From an uncultured Persicobacter sp. (lineage in GTDB: Bacteria > Bacteroidota > Bacteroidia > Cytophagales > Cyclobacteriaceae): a stretch of DNA of 64,000 bases. The notes beneath the pieces are model-generated. The model saw only the letters and a program-made list of their open reading frames with translations, ran no database searches and had not been told where the DNA came from. Positions 55,400 through 63,882 of the stretch are shown piece after piece. Position 1 is the stretch's first letter. Each line of letters starts with the position of its first letter. A program made the translations under genes and the position numbers. The DNA is taken from NCBI GenBank assembly GCA_947498325.1, contig CANMKE010000002.1, positions 310,001 to 374,000 of the forward strand. The letters are read 5' to 3'.

Positions 55400-57799
55400 T
55401 TAAAGAATGTCATCTGAATCAAGCTCTTCCAATTTAGGTTTAGGAGGCGCAACGGTCGCTGTTGAATCTGTCTCCGCTTGTGGCGTTTCTTCTTCCTGAT
55501 GATAAATTGCGCTGTTGAGTACATCACAATCAATCTCTGTGGAAAGGGGCTTAGATGGACGCTCAAAGGCTCCCTTCGTAATGCCCAGTGATTCGTCTTT
55601 ATAGACATCCCTCATGAATTTATCATAAATTGGACGGGCAGTTCTTGCACCCTGACCCTGATACCAATTTTTAAAGTGGATGGAGCGGCTGTCGCCACCT
55701 ACCCAGGTACCACAGATCAGGTCTTTGGTAACCCCCATAAACCAACCATCGGAGGCATTTTGAGTAGTTCCTGTTTTACCACCAATTTCGTTGTTGTGTT
55801 TCAGTTCCCAGCTCAATCCTACTGCGGTACCACCTTGTTCCTCGGCAGCACCACGAAGCATATAAACCATCAGGTAGGCGGTCTCTTCACTGATCGCTTC
55901 CTTGGTTTGTGGTGGGAATTCCTGAATCACGTTGCCAAATTTATCTTCAATTCGAGTAATGAAATTCGGTCTTACATATACTCCTTTATTCACAAAAGTA
56001 CCATAAGCACCGACAAGCTCATATACAGAAACATCAGCAATACCCAATGCCAGGGCAGGAACGGCCTGTGATTTTGGAATATCAATACCTAAACGGGAAG
56101 CGAAATCCACGACCTGTCTCGGGCCCACTTTATCCATTACAAAAGCCGTGATAGAGTTTACGGATTTAGCCATAGCCTGGCGGAGTGTCATATTCTCGCC
56201 AGTAAATTTACCATCTGCATTTTGGGGTGTCCAGGTAGGTTTTGTAGAACCTTTAGGCAGCTGGAAAGTGTAAGGCATATCTTTTACCTGATAGCATGGA
56301 GAGTAGCCATTTTCAATCGCTGTACCATAAACCATTGGTTTGAAGGTCGATCCTGGCTGGCGCTTCCCTTGCATTACGTGGTCATATTTGAAATGATCAT
56401 AGTTGATCCCTCCGACCCAAGCTTTCACGTAGCCATTGTGTGGATCCATGGCCATAAAACCTGCCTGCAGGAATCGTTTGTAATACCTCAGGGAATCCAT
56501 AGTGCTCATCAGGGTATCTACATCACCCTGCCATGAAAATACCGTCATGGGGTGTTTGACGTTCAGGTAATAATCAACAGAATCAGAGCTTGCACCGAAC
56601 TCTTTTACCAAAGCGCGATAAGCATGCGTTCTCTTGATTTGATTTTCAATGAAATTTGGAATCTCCTTGCCCTTTTCATCAATCCATGGGTTATGGCCAT
56701 CCCAGCTATGATTAAATTTAGCCTGAAGGGCTTTCATATGATCATCGAGTGCTTTTTCTGCAAGTGTTTGCATACGGCTGTCGATGGTCGTGTATATTTT
56801 AATACCATCTTCCCAAAGGTCAATTCCGTTATTCTTTGCCCATTTCATCAGCCACGGACGAATCGCATTACGGAAATAAGGCGCCATTCCGTGGTTATTG
56901 TTGTCCATTTTGTACTGAAGCTCAATCGGCAATACTTTCAGGGAATCAAATTGTGCCTGTGTGAGGTCTCCGTAAGCCAGCATCTGTCCCAAAACCATAT
57001 TTCTTTTGTTTTGAGAACGCTTAGGGTGATTTTTTGGAGAATAGCGTGTTGGCGCATTAATAACCCCCACTAAAGTTGCGGCTTCCTGTACGTTTAGGTC
57101 CTTCTGATCTTTGTTAAAGAAGGTTTTGGCGGCCACCTGAATTCCGAAGGCATTACTGCCATAGGGTACAGTGTTAAGGTACATGGCCAAAATTTCTTTT
57201 TTGGTGAATCGGCGCTCAAGCTGCACTGCGATGATCCATTCTTTCATTTTTACAATGAAAAGGTCAACGCCCCTGCGGATTGTCCGGTTGCCAATATTTT
57301 TCACCAAGGAGCCTTCAAATTCATCACCACGGGTAGAGTAAAGGTTTTTGGCCAGTTGCTGAGAGAGCGTACTGCCACCACCTGCACCTTGACGAAGAAT
57401 GATTGACTTCACCCCTACTCGGATCAAATCCTTGAAAGAAATTCCTGAGTGGTCAAAAAAGCTGTCGTCCTCGGTGTCCACCAATGCATGAATCACATTC
57501 GGACTCAGGGAGTCGTATGGGACATTTGTCCTGTTTGTTCTGAAATATTTTCCAAGCAGTTTTCCGTCAGCAGAGTAAATTTCTGAAGAAAGGTCATTTT
57601 TGGGATTTTCTAATGATTTATAGCTCGGAAGGCCTCCAAAAAGACCATTCATATCCACGCTGATGGCATGAACGATAAAGTAGATAGATAAGAAACCACC
57701 TAAAACGATGAGCCAGCTTGCCCACACGATGCCACGAACCCACTTTCTGGTTTTCGAGCTCTTTTTGGGGGTTTGTACTTCTTTTTCTGTTTCTTCCAT
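55400..57799 (-). CDS. Penicillin-binding protein 1A (transglycosylase/transpeptidase)
   Basis: 799 residues. Cytoplasmic tail, one membrane helix (about 23-47), GT51 transglycosylase (about 85-265, 'DTEDDSFFDHSGISFKDLIR', 'GGGSTLSQQLAKNL', 'KEWIIAVQLERRFTKKEILA') and transpeptidase (about 430-720) with 'RQPGSTFKPMVYG' (active Ser), 'KSVNSITAF' (SxN) and 'GGKTGTTQNASDGWFMG' (KTG). Polymerises and cross-links peptidoglycan in the periplasm. Second gene after sprE/porW (35-base gap). The acidic Pro/Thr tail (about 765-799) is disordered. Confidence 0.95.
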   Translation of the reverse strand: MEETEKEVQTPKKSSKTRKWVRGIVWASWLIVLGGFLSIYFIVHAISVDMNGLFGGLPSYKSLENPKNDLSSEIYSADGKLLGKYFRTNRTNVPYDSLSPNVIHALVDTEDDSFFDHSGISFKDLIRVGVKSIILRQGAGGGSTLSQQLAKNLYSTRGDEFEGSLVKNIGNRTIRRGVDLFIVKMKEWIIAVQLERRFTKKEILAMYLNTVPYGSNAFGIQVAAKTFFNKDQKDLNVQEAATLVGVINAPTRYSPKNHPKRSQNKRNMVLGQMLAYGDLTQAQFDSLKVLPIELQYKMDNNNHGMAPYFRNAIRPWLMKWAKNNGIDLWEDGIKIYTTIDSRMQTLAEKALDDHMKALQAKFNHSWDGHNPWIDEKGKEIPNFIENQIKRTHAYRALVKEFGASSDSVDYYLNVKHPMTVFSWQGDVDTLMSTMDSLRYYKRFLQAGFMAMDPHNGYVKAWVGGINYDHFKYDHVMQGKRQPGSTFKPMVYGTAIENGYSPCYQVKDMPYTFQLPKGSTKPTWTPQNADGKFTGENMTLRQAMAKSVNSITAFVMDKVGPRQVVDFASRLGIDIPKSQAVPALALGIADVSVYELVGAYGTFVNKGVYVRPNFITRIEDKFGNVIQEFPPQTKEAISEETAYLMVYMLRGAAEEQGGTAVGLSWELKHNNEIGGKTGTTQNASDGWFMGVTKDLICGTWVGGDSRSIHFKNWYQGQGARTARPIYDKFMRDVYKDESLGITKGAFERPSKPLSTEIDCDVLNSAIYHQEEETPQAETDSTATVAPPKPKLEELDSDDIL

Positions 57800-57834
57800 G
57801 GAAAATGGTTAATTAATTGCCGAATGCAAAAAGC

Positions 57835-60486
57835 TTATTTATAGTGTTCAATAAAGAATTTTTCGTACAACTTCAATGCCTTATTTTTATAAAATATTTG
57901 GAAGTTATCATTTGTGATCGCAAAATTATGAATTTTAACACCAGCAACCCTTTTTAAAGGTGATTTTTCTCCATTAAATGTTTCATAAAACTGCATCGCT
58001 TCTTCCTTGGTTTCAAATTTGGAAACGATAATCATGGCATATTCTTTACTGAACTCAAGGTTACCCGTATTGAGCTGATTATAGCGGAATTCCTCTTCAA
58101 TGAATGATTTCAAAAGTGCTGGAATAGCATTTACATACTGCTTTTCATTCGGATAGATCAGTACAAATAGGTGTTCCTGCTCAAAATACGGAATGTATGC
58201 CACCGCTTTTTTCTTGCTTTCTTTATTTTTAAAGTTTTGTGCGGCATCCAGTAATTTCTGCGCATAGGCATGCATGCTGCTTTCAGGGTAATTGTCCAAA
58301 AACTTCTGCAGTTCCATTTCATACTTGTCGGCGCCATAGGTTTTTCCATCAACAAGGATGTTCAATACCCGCAGTTGATCTGTAAATGGCAGGTCAGGGA
58401 ATTGCTGAATGGCAGGGTCCGTAATCTTCCGTACTTCTTTAAGACTGTCCAGTTCATACCACTGATAAGCTTCCTGATAAGCTTTTTTAAGCTTTTCAGT
58501 CGCCAGATTACTTTCTTCACGATAATTTGGGTTGAGGATCAATTTGGCGTAAAGGGTTTTAGGGTATTTTTGTACCAACTCATCAGCCATCGCCTTCATC
58601 TTCGGGTCCTTTAATTTCTGATAGATCAGATATAAGGTGTACAGTATTTCTGGGCGTTGTTCAGAATTCTCAAATCGCTCGAGATGTTCCTCGAATCGGT
58701 CGATGGCATTTTGCTCTTCATACAGTTCAAAATGATAAATCTTACCGAGTTCAAACAAACCTTCCTCTACTTGTGCCAAAGCCGCCTGCTTCGCTGTTTC
58801 CGCAAAAGGGATTTGGTTGTACATGGCAGTGTATCTGTTGGATCTGCTATCGAGTTGCGCCTCCGCATCCGATGGGCTGTTTTCATCCTCCTTAGGCTGG
58901 TTACCTTCTCCAGTAGCTTCTCCAAGGGTGAGGGTTTCATCTTCTTCAGGCTCCTCTTGCTCGGCATCGGATTTCTGCATTTTCGAAGCCAATCGCCAAT
59001 GATCTACTAATGGGCGTTGCCCCCAGTTGCTGATAAAAACACTTTTGCCTCTTGCAATTGCCGATGGGTCGTAAAAATACCACTTACCACCATTTAATGG
59101 TGGTGGGCCGAAATTTCCGTCCCCATTAAAGCTGCCGTCTGTGCCACCAGTAAATCCACCGCCAGCATTTCCACTGAGTGCTTTTTCCTTACGTTGTTGT
59201 CGGCGTTCCTCTTTTGCTTTTTCTTCTGCTACGCGGTCCTCCTCATCCAGAATAGCATTCAGCACACCTGCAATTTCAAGGGTGTCTTTTGCGGAAAGGG
59301 CTAAAAGGGAATCTTGAATCGTCACCATGTCGTGGTATTTCACAAACCTGCCCAGTACTTCCTGCCTAACGGCGATCGGAGCGTAATTGGGGTCTGATTG
59401 TGGCATGGCAGAAATTGTACTGTCATAATAAGCCTTGGCAAGGTGATAATCTTTGATTTTATCGTAGTAGATTTTTCCCAATGCCCAATAAGTGTAGCCT
59501 TTTTGGCGTGGGTCCTTGGTGGGTTGATAAACGGAAGTCTTATAGGCTGTTACGGCCTCGTCGAGGTTGTCTTGTTTTTCTTCAAAAGCCCCGAGTTCAT
59601 AGAAAATTTTATCTTTGAAATCGATGTTTTTCTGATCCCTGAGCAGTTTTTTAAAGTATTTTCGAACCCTTTTAACATCAGAAGCTTTGGTCAGTTCTGT
59701 TACCTGTGCCATGTTGAGCTTGGCATAAAAGGACAATTCGTAGCTTGGGTTACTCTTCAGTACGTTGCGATAATTATCGTAGGCAAGGGCATCGAATTGC
59801 AGCGACTGATAGAACTGTCCGAGAAGAAAGTAAATACGGGCTTTACGATCTTTTCGACTCATCAAGGGAATGGCCAATTCAAGACTACGAACGACTTTAT
59901 CCTTGTCTGAAAGTTGTTGGTACAGGTGGGCCTGCGTCAGGTACCAATTCATGCTGTTGCGTTTATTGAGTTTCTCCTTGCGGATAAAATCATTCACGGC
60001 GATGGCATTATTGTATTCCTGATGATCGGTGAAAGCGCGCATTAAAGCCACAAGGGTTTGGTGCCGTACATCGTCATCTTTGCTTTTGGTATTTACAAAT
60101 TTGAAGGTGTCGAATGCATTCGGGTAATCTTCTGCATAAGCTCGGGCACGACCTACCAGATAATAGCTGTCGAACTCCCAGGCACTACCGGGGTGGCGTT
60201 GAATCGCTAAAGAGGCCATCTTGATGACCTCATCCAGTTTTTCCTGATTGGCTTTGGCAAAGGTACTGTCAACGGTTGGCAGCACATGAAGAAAGTCATT
60301 GAAATTATCTGGATTCGCATCCCATAAGGCCTGGTCAATGGCTTTCATTTCCTCATTGGCATAAAAATAACCATTGTAATGAGCGGCCATGTTCTGATAC
60401 AGGGAACCTCCTTTTTTCTTTTTTTCAGAAGCACAGGAGCAGAGGCAAAAACAGATGAAAAGTAATATATATCTTGCGTTGGGCAT
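57835..60486 (-). CDS. SprE/PorW-like TPR lipoprotein of the T9SS
   Basis: 883 residues from ATG 60486; the in-frame start at 60549 would bury the signal peptide. Lipobox 'LCSC' (Cys18). Long stretches of tetratricopeptide-type helical repeats (about 80-440 and 560-760), a Gly-rich linker (about 455-490), and the marker segment 'GKWYFYDPSAIARGKSVF' with 'WGQRPLVDHWR', which is typical of SprE/PorW. In Flavobacterium and Porphyromonas these lipoproteins are needed for T9SS function and gliding. Upstream of PBP1A in one operon; divergent from the M23 peptidase gene. Confidence 0.8.
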   Translation of the reverse strand: MPNARYILLFICFCLCSCASEKKKKGGSLYQNMAAHYNGYFYANEEMKAIDQALWDANPDNFNDFLHVLPTVDSTFAKANQEKLDEVIKMASLAIQRHPGSAWEFDSYYLVGRARAYAEDYPNAFDTFKFVNTKSKDDDVRHQTLVALMRAFTDHQEYNNAIAVNDFIRKEKLNKRNSMNWYLTQAHLYQQLSDKDKVVRSLELAIPLMSRKDRKARIYFLLGQFYQSLQFDALAYDNYRNVLKSNPSYELSFYAKLNMAQVTELTKASDVKRVRKYFKKLLRDQKNIDFKDKIFYELGAFEEKQDNLDEAVTAYKTSVYQPTKDPRQKGYTYWALGKIYYDKIKDYHLAKAYYDSTISAMPQSDPNYAPIAVRQEVLGRFVKYHDMVTIQDSLLALSAKDTLEIAGVLNAILDEEDRVAEEKAKEERRQQRKEKALSGNAGGGFTGGTDGSFNGDGNFGPPPLNGGKWYFYDPSAIARGKSVFISNWGQRPLVDHWRLASKMQKSDAEQEEPEEDETLTLGEATGEGNQPKEDENSPSDAEAQLDSRSNRYTAMYNQIPFAETAKQAALAQVEEGLFELGKIYHFELYEEQNAIDRFEEHLERFENSEQRPEILYTLYLIYQKLKDPKMKAMADELVQKYPKTLYAKLILNPNYREESNLATEKLKKAYQEAYQWYELDSLKEVRKITDPAIQQFPDLPFTDQLRVLNILVDGKTYGADKYEMELQKFLDNYPESSMHAYAQKLLDAAQNFKNKESKKKAVAYIPYFEQEHLFVLIYPNEKQYVNAIPALLKSFIEEEFRYNQLNTGNLEFSKEYAMIIVSKFETKEEAMQFYETFNGEKSPLKRVAGVKIHNFAITNDNFQIFYKNKALKLYEKFFIEHYK

Positions 60487-60786
60487 AAGACACTTATTCA
60501 GCAAAAAGATTAAAGCACCAAAGTTCCAAAAGTCGGTAATTTTTCCCAAAATATTGCGTTATATGAGATCAAAATAAGGTTTTATTGAGATTCCGCAAGA
60601 ATCTTTTTTGGAAATTGATGGTGTTTGTTCTAAGAAAAAATCGAAATTATGAATTCAAGGATTGGACGGCGAGCAGAAAAGCTTTTTACTTGCAAGGCAA
60701 TCAGAGAAAAGTATGTAATTTTAAGATTAATTTTAACAAGTAAATAATTTTTTCCTCCTATTTTTGTGTAGGACAATATCAATCTT
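60487..60786. other. Divergent sprE/M23 intergenic region
   Basis: 300 bases between sprE (minus) and the M23 gene (plus). Contains the plus-strand promoter element at 60759-60766; the sprE promoter could not be located. No small gene or hairpin was seen. Confidence 0.6.
60759..60766 (+). promoter_or_regulatory. Probable -7 element for the M23-bactofilin-atp genes
   Basis: TATTTTTG fits TAnnTTTG, 20 bases upstream of the GTG start at 60787. The -33 box is not clear. Confidence 0.5.
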
Positions 60787-61641
60787 GTGGAAAAGAAGAA
60801 GAAAATAAGCCATTGGCTGAATACCCGTTATTCATTAATTGTTAGGTCGGAAGGGAATCTGGAAGAAAAAACCAATTTGATATTTACCCCTGGCAGGGTA
60901 ATGATGCTGCTTTTTGTGTCCCTTTCATTGATGTTTGCCGTCAGTCTGTTTTTATCGAAGACAATTTTAAGCCAGTGGTTTGATCCTACCTTTGTTCAGA
61001 CTCAGCAGGATAGAACATTGATCGAACTTCGAACGAAAGTGGATTCTTTGCAAATGGCCATGGTCCGTAGGGATATGTTCATGCGTAATGTAGAAGATAT
61101 TCTTGCTGGGGTGGATGGAAAAGCGGAGGAAGAAGAACGGGAGGAACTGCAGGCGGTGATCAAGGAGAAAGACCTGACGAAGCAAGCGGCGATTGATTCG
61201 GCATTCAGAGCTGATTTTGCCAATGTATCACTGGATGATATTGAGGGCAATGTCGGGGAAGGTCCCCTTTCGGAGATGTCGTTCTTTAAACCTGCAGATG
61301 GAATGCTTTCAGGTGGGTTTGATCCTGCCAAAGACCATTTCGGTGTCGATATTGTTGCTAAAAAAGATGAACCCATTAAGGTGGTGGCAGATGGCACTGT
61401 ATTAATGGCAACCTGGACGCAAGCCACAGGCAATGTGCTTTTGGTTCAGCATTCCAACAATATGATTTCAGTATATAAACACAATGCCGCCCTTTTGGCC
61501 ACGGAAGGCCAACATGTTCAGGCGGGAGATATTATAGCAATTATGGGGAACAGCGGAGAACTGACCACTGGGCCACATTTGCACTTTGAAATCTGGCTGA
61601 ATGGCCATGCGGCCAATCCAGTGGATTTTATCGCTTTTTAA
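60787..61641 (+). CDS. M23-family peptidoglycan endopeptidase, membrane-anchored
   Basis: 284 residues from a GTG start. Basic N-terminus, one membrane helix (about 38-58), a coiled-coil segment (about 72-130), then a LytM/M23 domain (about 175-284). Zinc ligands are intact: His184 and Asp188 ('DHFGVDIVA') and His266 of 'GPHLHFEIW' (His264 catalytic), so it should cleave peptide cross-links. Faces the periplasm. Divergent from sprE and followed by a bactofilin gene, a combination often seen in cell-shape modules. Confidence 0.93.
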   Translation: MEKKKKISHWLNTRYSLIVRSEGNLEEKTNLIFTPGRVMMLLFVSLSLMFAVSLFLSKTILSQWFDPTFVQTQQDRTLIELRTKVDSLQMAMVRRDMFMRNVEDILAGVDGKAEEEEREELQAVIKEKDLTKQAAIDSAFRADFANVSLDDIEGNVGEGPLSEMSFFKPADGMLSGGFDPAKDHFGVDIVAKKDEPIKVVADGTVLMATWTQATGNVLLVQHSNNMISVYKHNAALLATEGQHVQAGDIIAIMGNSGELTTGPHLHFEIWLNGHAANPVDFIAF

Positions 61642-61752
61642 AATGCCTACTTTTAACTAAGTATTCAAAGATATAACTTCAACTTTGAGGTGTCGCCAAA
61701 AAATCATGGTTCGTAGGCGCATCTCTGCCCTTGTGGGTTAAAAAATAACAAT

Positions 61753-62190
61753 ATGTTCGGAAATAAAAATCAAGAAAAAGTGGCTGCAGTAGAGGCAATT
61801 AGTAATTCATCTAACCATATTGGTATGGGAACTGTTATTCGTGGAGATGTAGAAACCTCTGGGAATATTCGTATTGAAGGCACTTTAACGGGTAACATCA
61901 CCTGTAAATCAAAAGTAGTGATGGGGCAGTCAGCAAAAGTTGACGGTAATGTTATTGCTCAGATTGCTGAGGTCGAAGGCTTGATTACAGGTCGTGTAGA
62001 GGTGAGTGATGTTTTGGTACTGAAGCCAACTGCGCGTATTGAAGGAGATATTCTAACAAATAAAATGATCGTAGAATCGGGAGCGCAATTTAATGGTTCT
62101 TGTCAAATGTCTAATGTGAAGAAAGATGAACAATCAAAAACAAGATCCGGAGTTGAGTCCAAAGAAGGGAAAATCAGCAAGCCCGCTTAA
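61753..62190 (+). CDS. Bactofilin family cytoskeletal protein
   Basis: 145 residues. DUF583/bactofilin core at about 18-110: a right-handed beta-helix with repeating 'GTVIRGDVETSGNIRIEG', 'TGNITCKSKVVMGQSAKVDG', 'GLITGRVEVSDVLVLKP'. Bactofilins polymerise without nucleotide and position peptidoglycan enzymes. Flanking tails are short; the C-terminal tail (Lys/Glu/Ser-rich) is encoded in a 65-base overlap with the next gene. 111 bases after the M23 gene. Confidence 0.93.
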   Translation: MFGNKNQEKVAAVEAISNSSNHIGMGTVIRGDVETSGNIRIEGTLTGNITCKSKVVMGQSAKVDGNVIAQIAEVEGLITGRVEVSDVLVLKPTARIEGDILTNKMIVESGAQFNGSCQMSNVKKDEQSKTRSGVESKEGKISKPA

Positions 62191-62380
62191 AAGTTTTGTC
62201 CGATTTTCGGGTATGGGCCTGCAAATGGTCGTTTATATCCTGGCTGGGTATTGGGTGGGCAAACAAATTGGCCATTTCTTGGGCAGTGATTCACAACTTT
62301 GGCTTATCGGAGGGACATTTTTTGGCGTGATTGGCTCGATGGCCTACATTATCGCTCAAGTAAAAAATTTGAATAAATGA
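62126..62380 (+). CDS. atpZ: AtpZ/AtpI-family small membrane protein
   Basis: 84 residues, two membrane helices (about 33-50 and 58-76) with 'YWVGKQIGHFLGSDSQLWLI' and 'GGTFFGVIGSMAYII' matching AtpZ/AtpI proteins encoded before F-type ATPase genes. Such proteins help assemble the c-ring or supply magnesium or calcium. Starts 65 bases inside the bactofilin gene in another frame; no later in-frame start keeps the first helix, so the overlap is probably real. Its stop overlaps the next ATG. Confidence 0.85.
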   Translation: MNNQKQDPELSPKKGKSASPLKSFVRFSGMGLQMVVYILAGYWVGKQIGHFLGSDSQLWLIGGTFFGVIGSMAYIIAQVKNLNK

Positions 62381-62769
62381 AAAAAGAAGCGGAAAGAGCC
62401 TCGATGCTGAGGTTGGTGTATTTTTCGGTTGTGTTGGGGTTGTTATTCTTTTTAATCAAAATTTTTGACATTCCTTATTTCCATGACCAATCCTTGATTT
62501 TGGTAGCTATCATGTTCAGCCTAAACTACATGAACATTCGGATTTTGTTCCGCTTACCCGAAGAAGATTTTATCGGAGGCTTCTTTTCGTCAATGGTTTT
62601 ACGTGTTTTCGGTGCTTTGGCAGCGGTTACATATTTCATATATATTGATAAGGAAAACGCAAAAAGCTTCATGTTGAGCTTCGGGATTCTTTATTTGTCA
62701 TTCCTATGGTTTGAAATTTACAGTTTATTAACTACATTTCGTCGCATTTCAAAAAATTCAAATAAATGA
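62377..62769 (+). CDS. Membrane protein in the ATP synthase operon (subunit I-like)
   Basis: 130 residues with four membrane helices (about 11-27, 37-54, 66-86 and 92-117). Occupies the place of AtpI between atpZ and atpB, with ATGA overlaps on both sides, so it is tightly co-translated. Similar small four-helix proteins occur here in Bacteroidota; role probably in assembling the membrane sector. No specific family motif recognised. Confidence 0.75.
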   Translation: MKKEAERASMLRLVYFSVVLGLLFFLIKIFDIPYFHDQSLILVAIMFSLNYMNIRILFRLPEEDFIGGFFSSMVLRVFGALAAVTYFIYIDKENAKSFMLSFGILYLSFLWFEIYSLLTTFRRISKNSNK

Positions 62770-63806
62770 ACGCTACAAGGTTTAAACGTTTACGTTGGCT
62801 GTTAGCTTGTACGATGGTTTTTATGACCTTGTTTACAGGAACAGCTTGGGCAGCCGATAGCGGAGGTCATTCAGCACAGAATGAGGAAAAAGAGTTCAAC
62901 GCTAAGGAGACTATTTTCCATCATATCTTAGATGCACATGAGTGGCACTTCTTTGACGGGCCCTATGGGACACTCTACCTTCCGGTGATTGTGTACTCTA
63001 AAGACAAGGGATTGGAAGTTTTTTCCTCTTCCAATTTTTACAACGATCAACACGAGGAAGTTGCTTACAATGGGTATGAGATCGAGCACGGTCACATTAC
63101 TTTAGAAGGTAAGCCTGTTCTTGATCTTTCGATCACAAAGAACGTTGCTTCAATGTTGTTGTCGGTAGTTTTACTCTTGGCAGTATTTTTGTCTATCTCA
63201 AAAGGATACAAGACAAAAGACGGCAAGGTAAAAGCTCCGAAAGGGTTGGTATCCTTTCTTGAGCCACTGATATTATTCGTTCGCGATGATATTGTGGTGC
63301 CAAATATTGGCGAGAAAGATGCAGACCGTTTCATGAACTACCATCTCACGTTGTTCTTCTTCATCTTGTTCAATAACCTTTTGGGATTACTTCCAGGGGC
63401 AGCGAACTTGACAGGAAACATTGCGGTAACCGTTACATTAGCGGTATTTACCTTCATCGTGACGACCATTAGCGCCAAAAAGCCCTACTGGAGTCACATT
63501 TTTAATCCTCCAGTGCCATTAGCATTGAAGCCGATGATGATTCCAATTGAATTTATTGGTATCTTCACTAAGCCATTTGCATTGACGGTACGTCTTTTTG
63601 CCAATATCACGGCAGGACACATTATGATTTTGGTTTTGATCAGTTTTGCTTTTATCTTTAAGAGTGTAACAGTTGGAGTTGTTTCTTCATCGATCGCAAC
63701 CATGATGATGTTACTTGAGATTCTTGTAGCTTTCATCCAAGCATATGTTTTTGCATTGCTTTCCGCTATCTTCATCGGCATTGCCATGGAGGAAGCACAT
63801 CATTAA
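62766..63806 (+). CDS. atpB: ATP synthase F0 subunit a
   Basis: 346 residues against about 270 in E. coli. A signal-peptide-like N-terminus (about 1-29, ending 'TAWAA') and a soluble extension of about 90 residues with His-rich 'IFHHILDAHEWHFFDG' come before the six-helix core, as is common in this phylum. Core signatures: 'GLLPGAANLTGNIAVTVTLA', 'IFTKPFALTVRLFANITAGH' (essential Arg in VRLFAN) and 'LEILVAFIQAYVFALLSAIF'. Forms the proton half-channels against the c-ring. ATGA overlap with the preceding gene. Confidence 0.96.
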   Translation: MNATRFKRLRWLLACTMVFMTLFTGTAWAADSGGHSAQNEEKEFNAKETIFHHILDAHEWHFFDGPYGTLYLPVIVYSKDKGLEVFSSSNFYNDQHEEVAYNGYEIEHGHITLEGKPVLDLSITKNVASMLLSVVLLLAVFLSISKGYKTKDGKVKAPKGLVSFLEPLILFVRDDIVVPNIGEKDADRFMNYHLTLFFFILFNNLLGLLPGAANLTGNIAVTVTLAVFTFIVTTISAKKPYWSHIFNPPVPLALKPMMIPIEFIGIFTKPFALTVRLFANITAGHIMILVLISFAFIFKSVTVGVVSSSIATMMMLLEILVAFIQAYVFALLSAIFIGIAMEEAHH

Positions 63807-63882
63807 TGAATTACATTTCGAGGATTAATTTCACAAAGAATATAAGAAAATCCTTTTGTTTAACTCTAAATAACGCTTAGTT

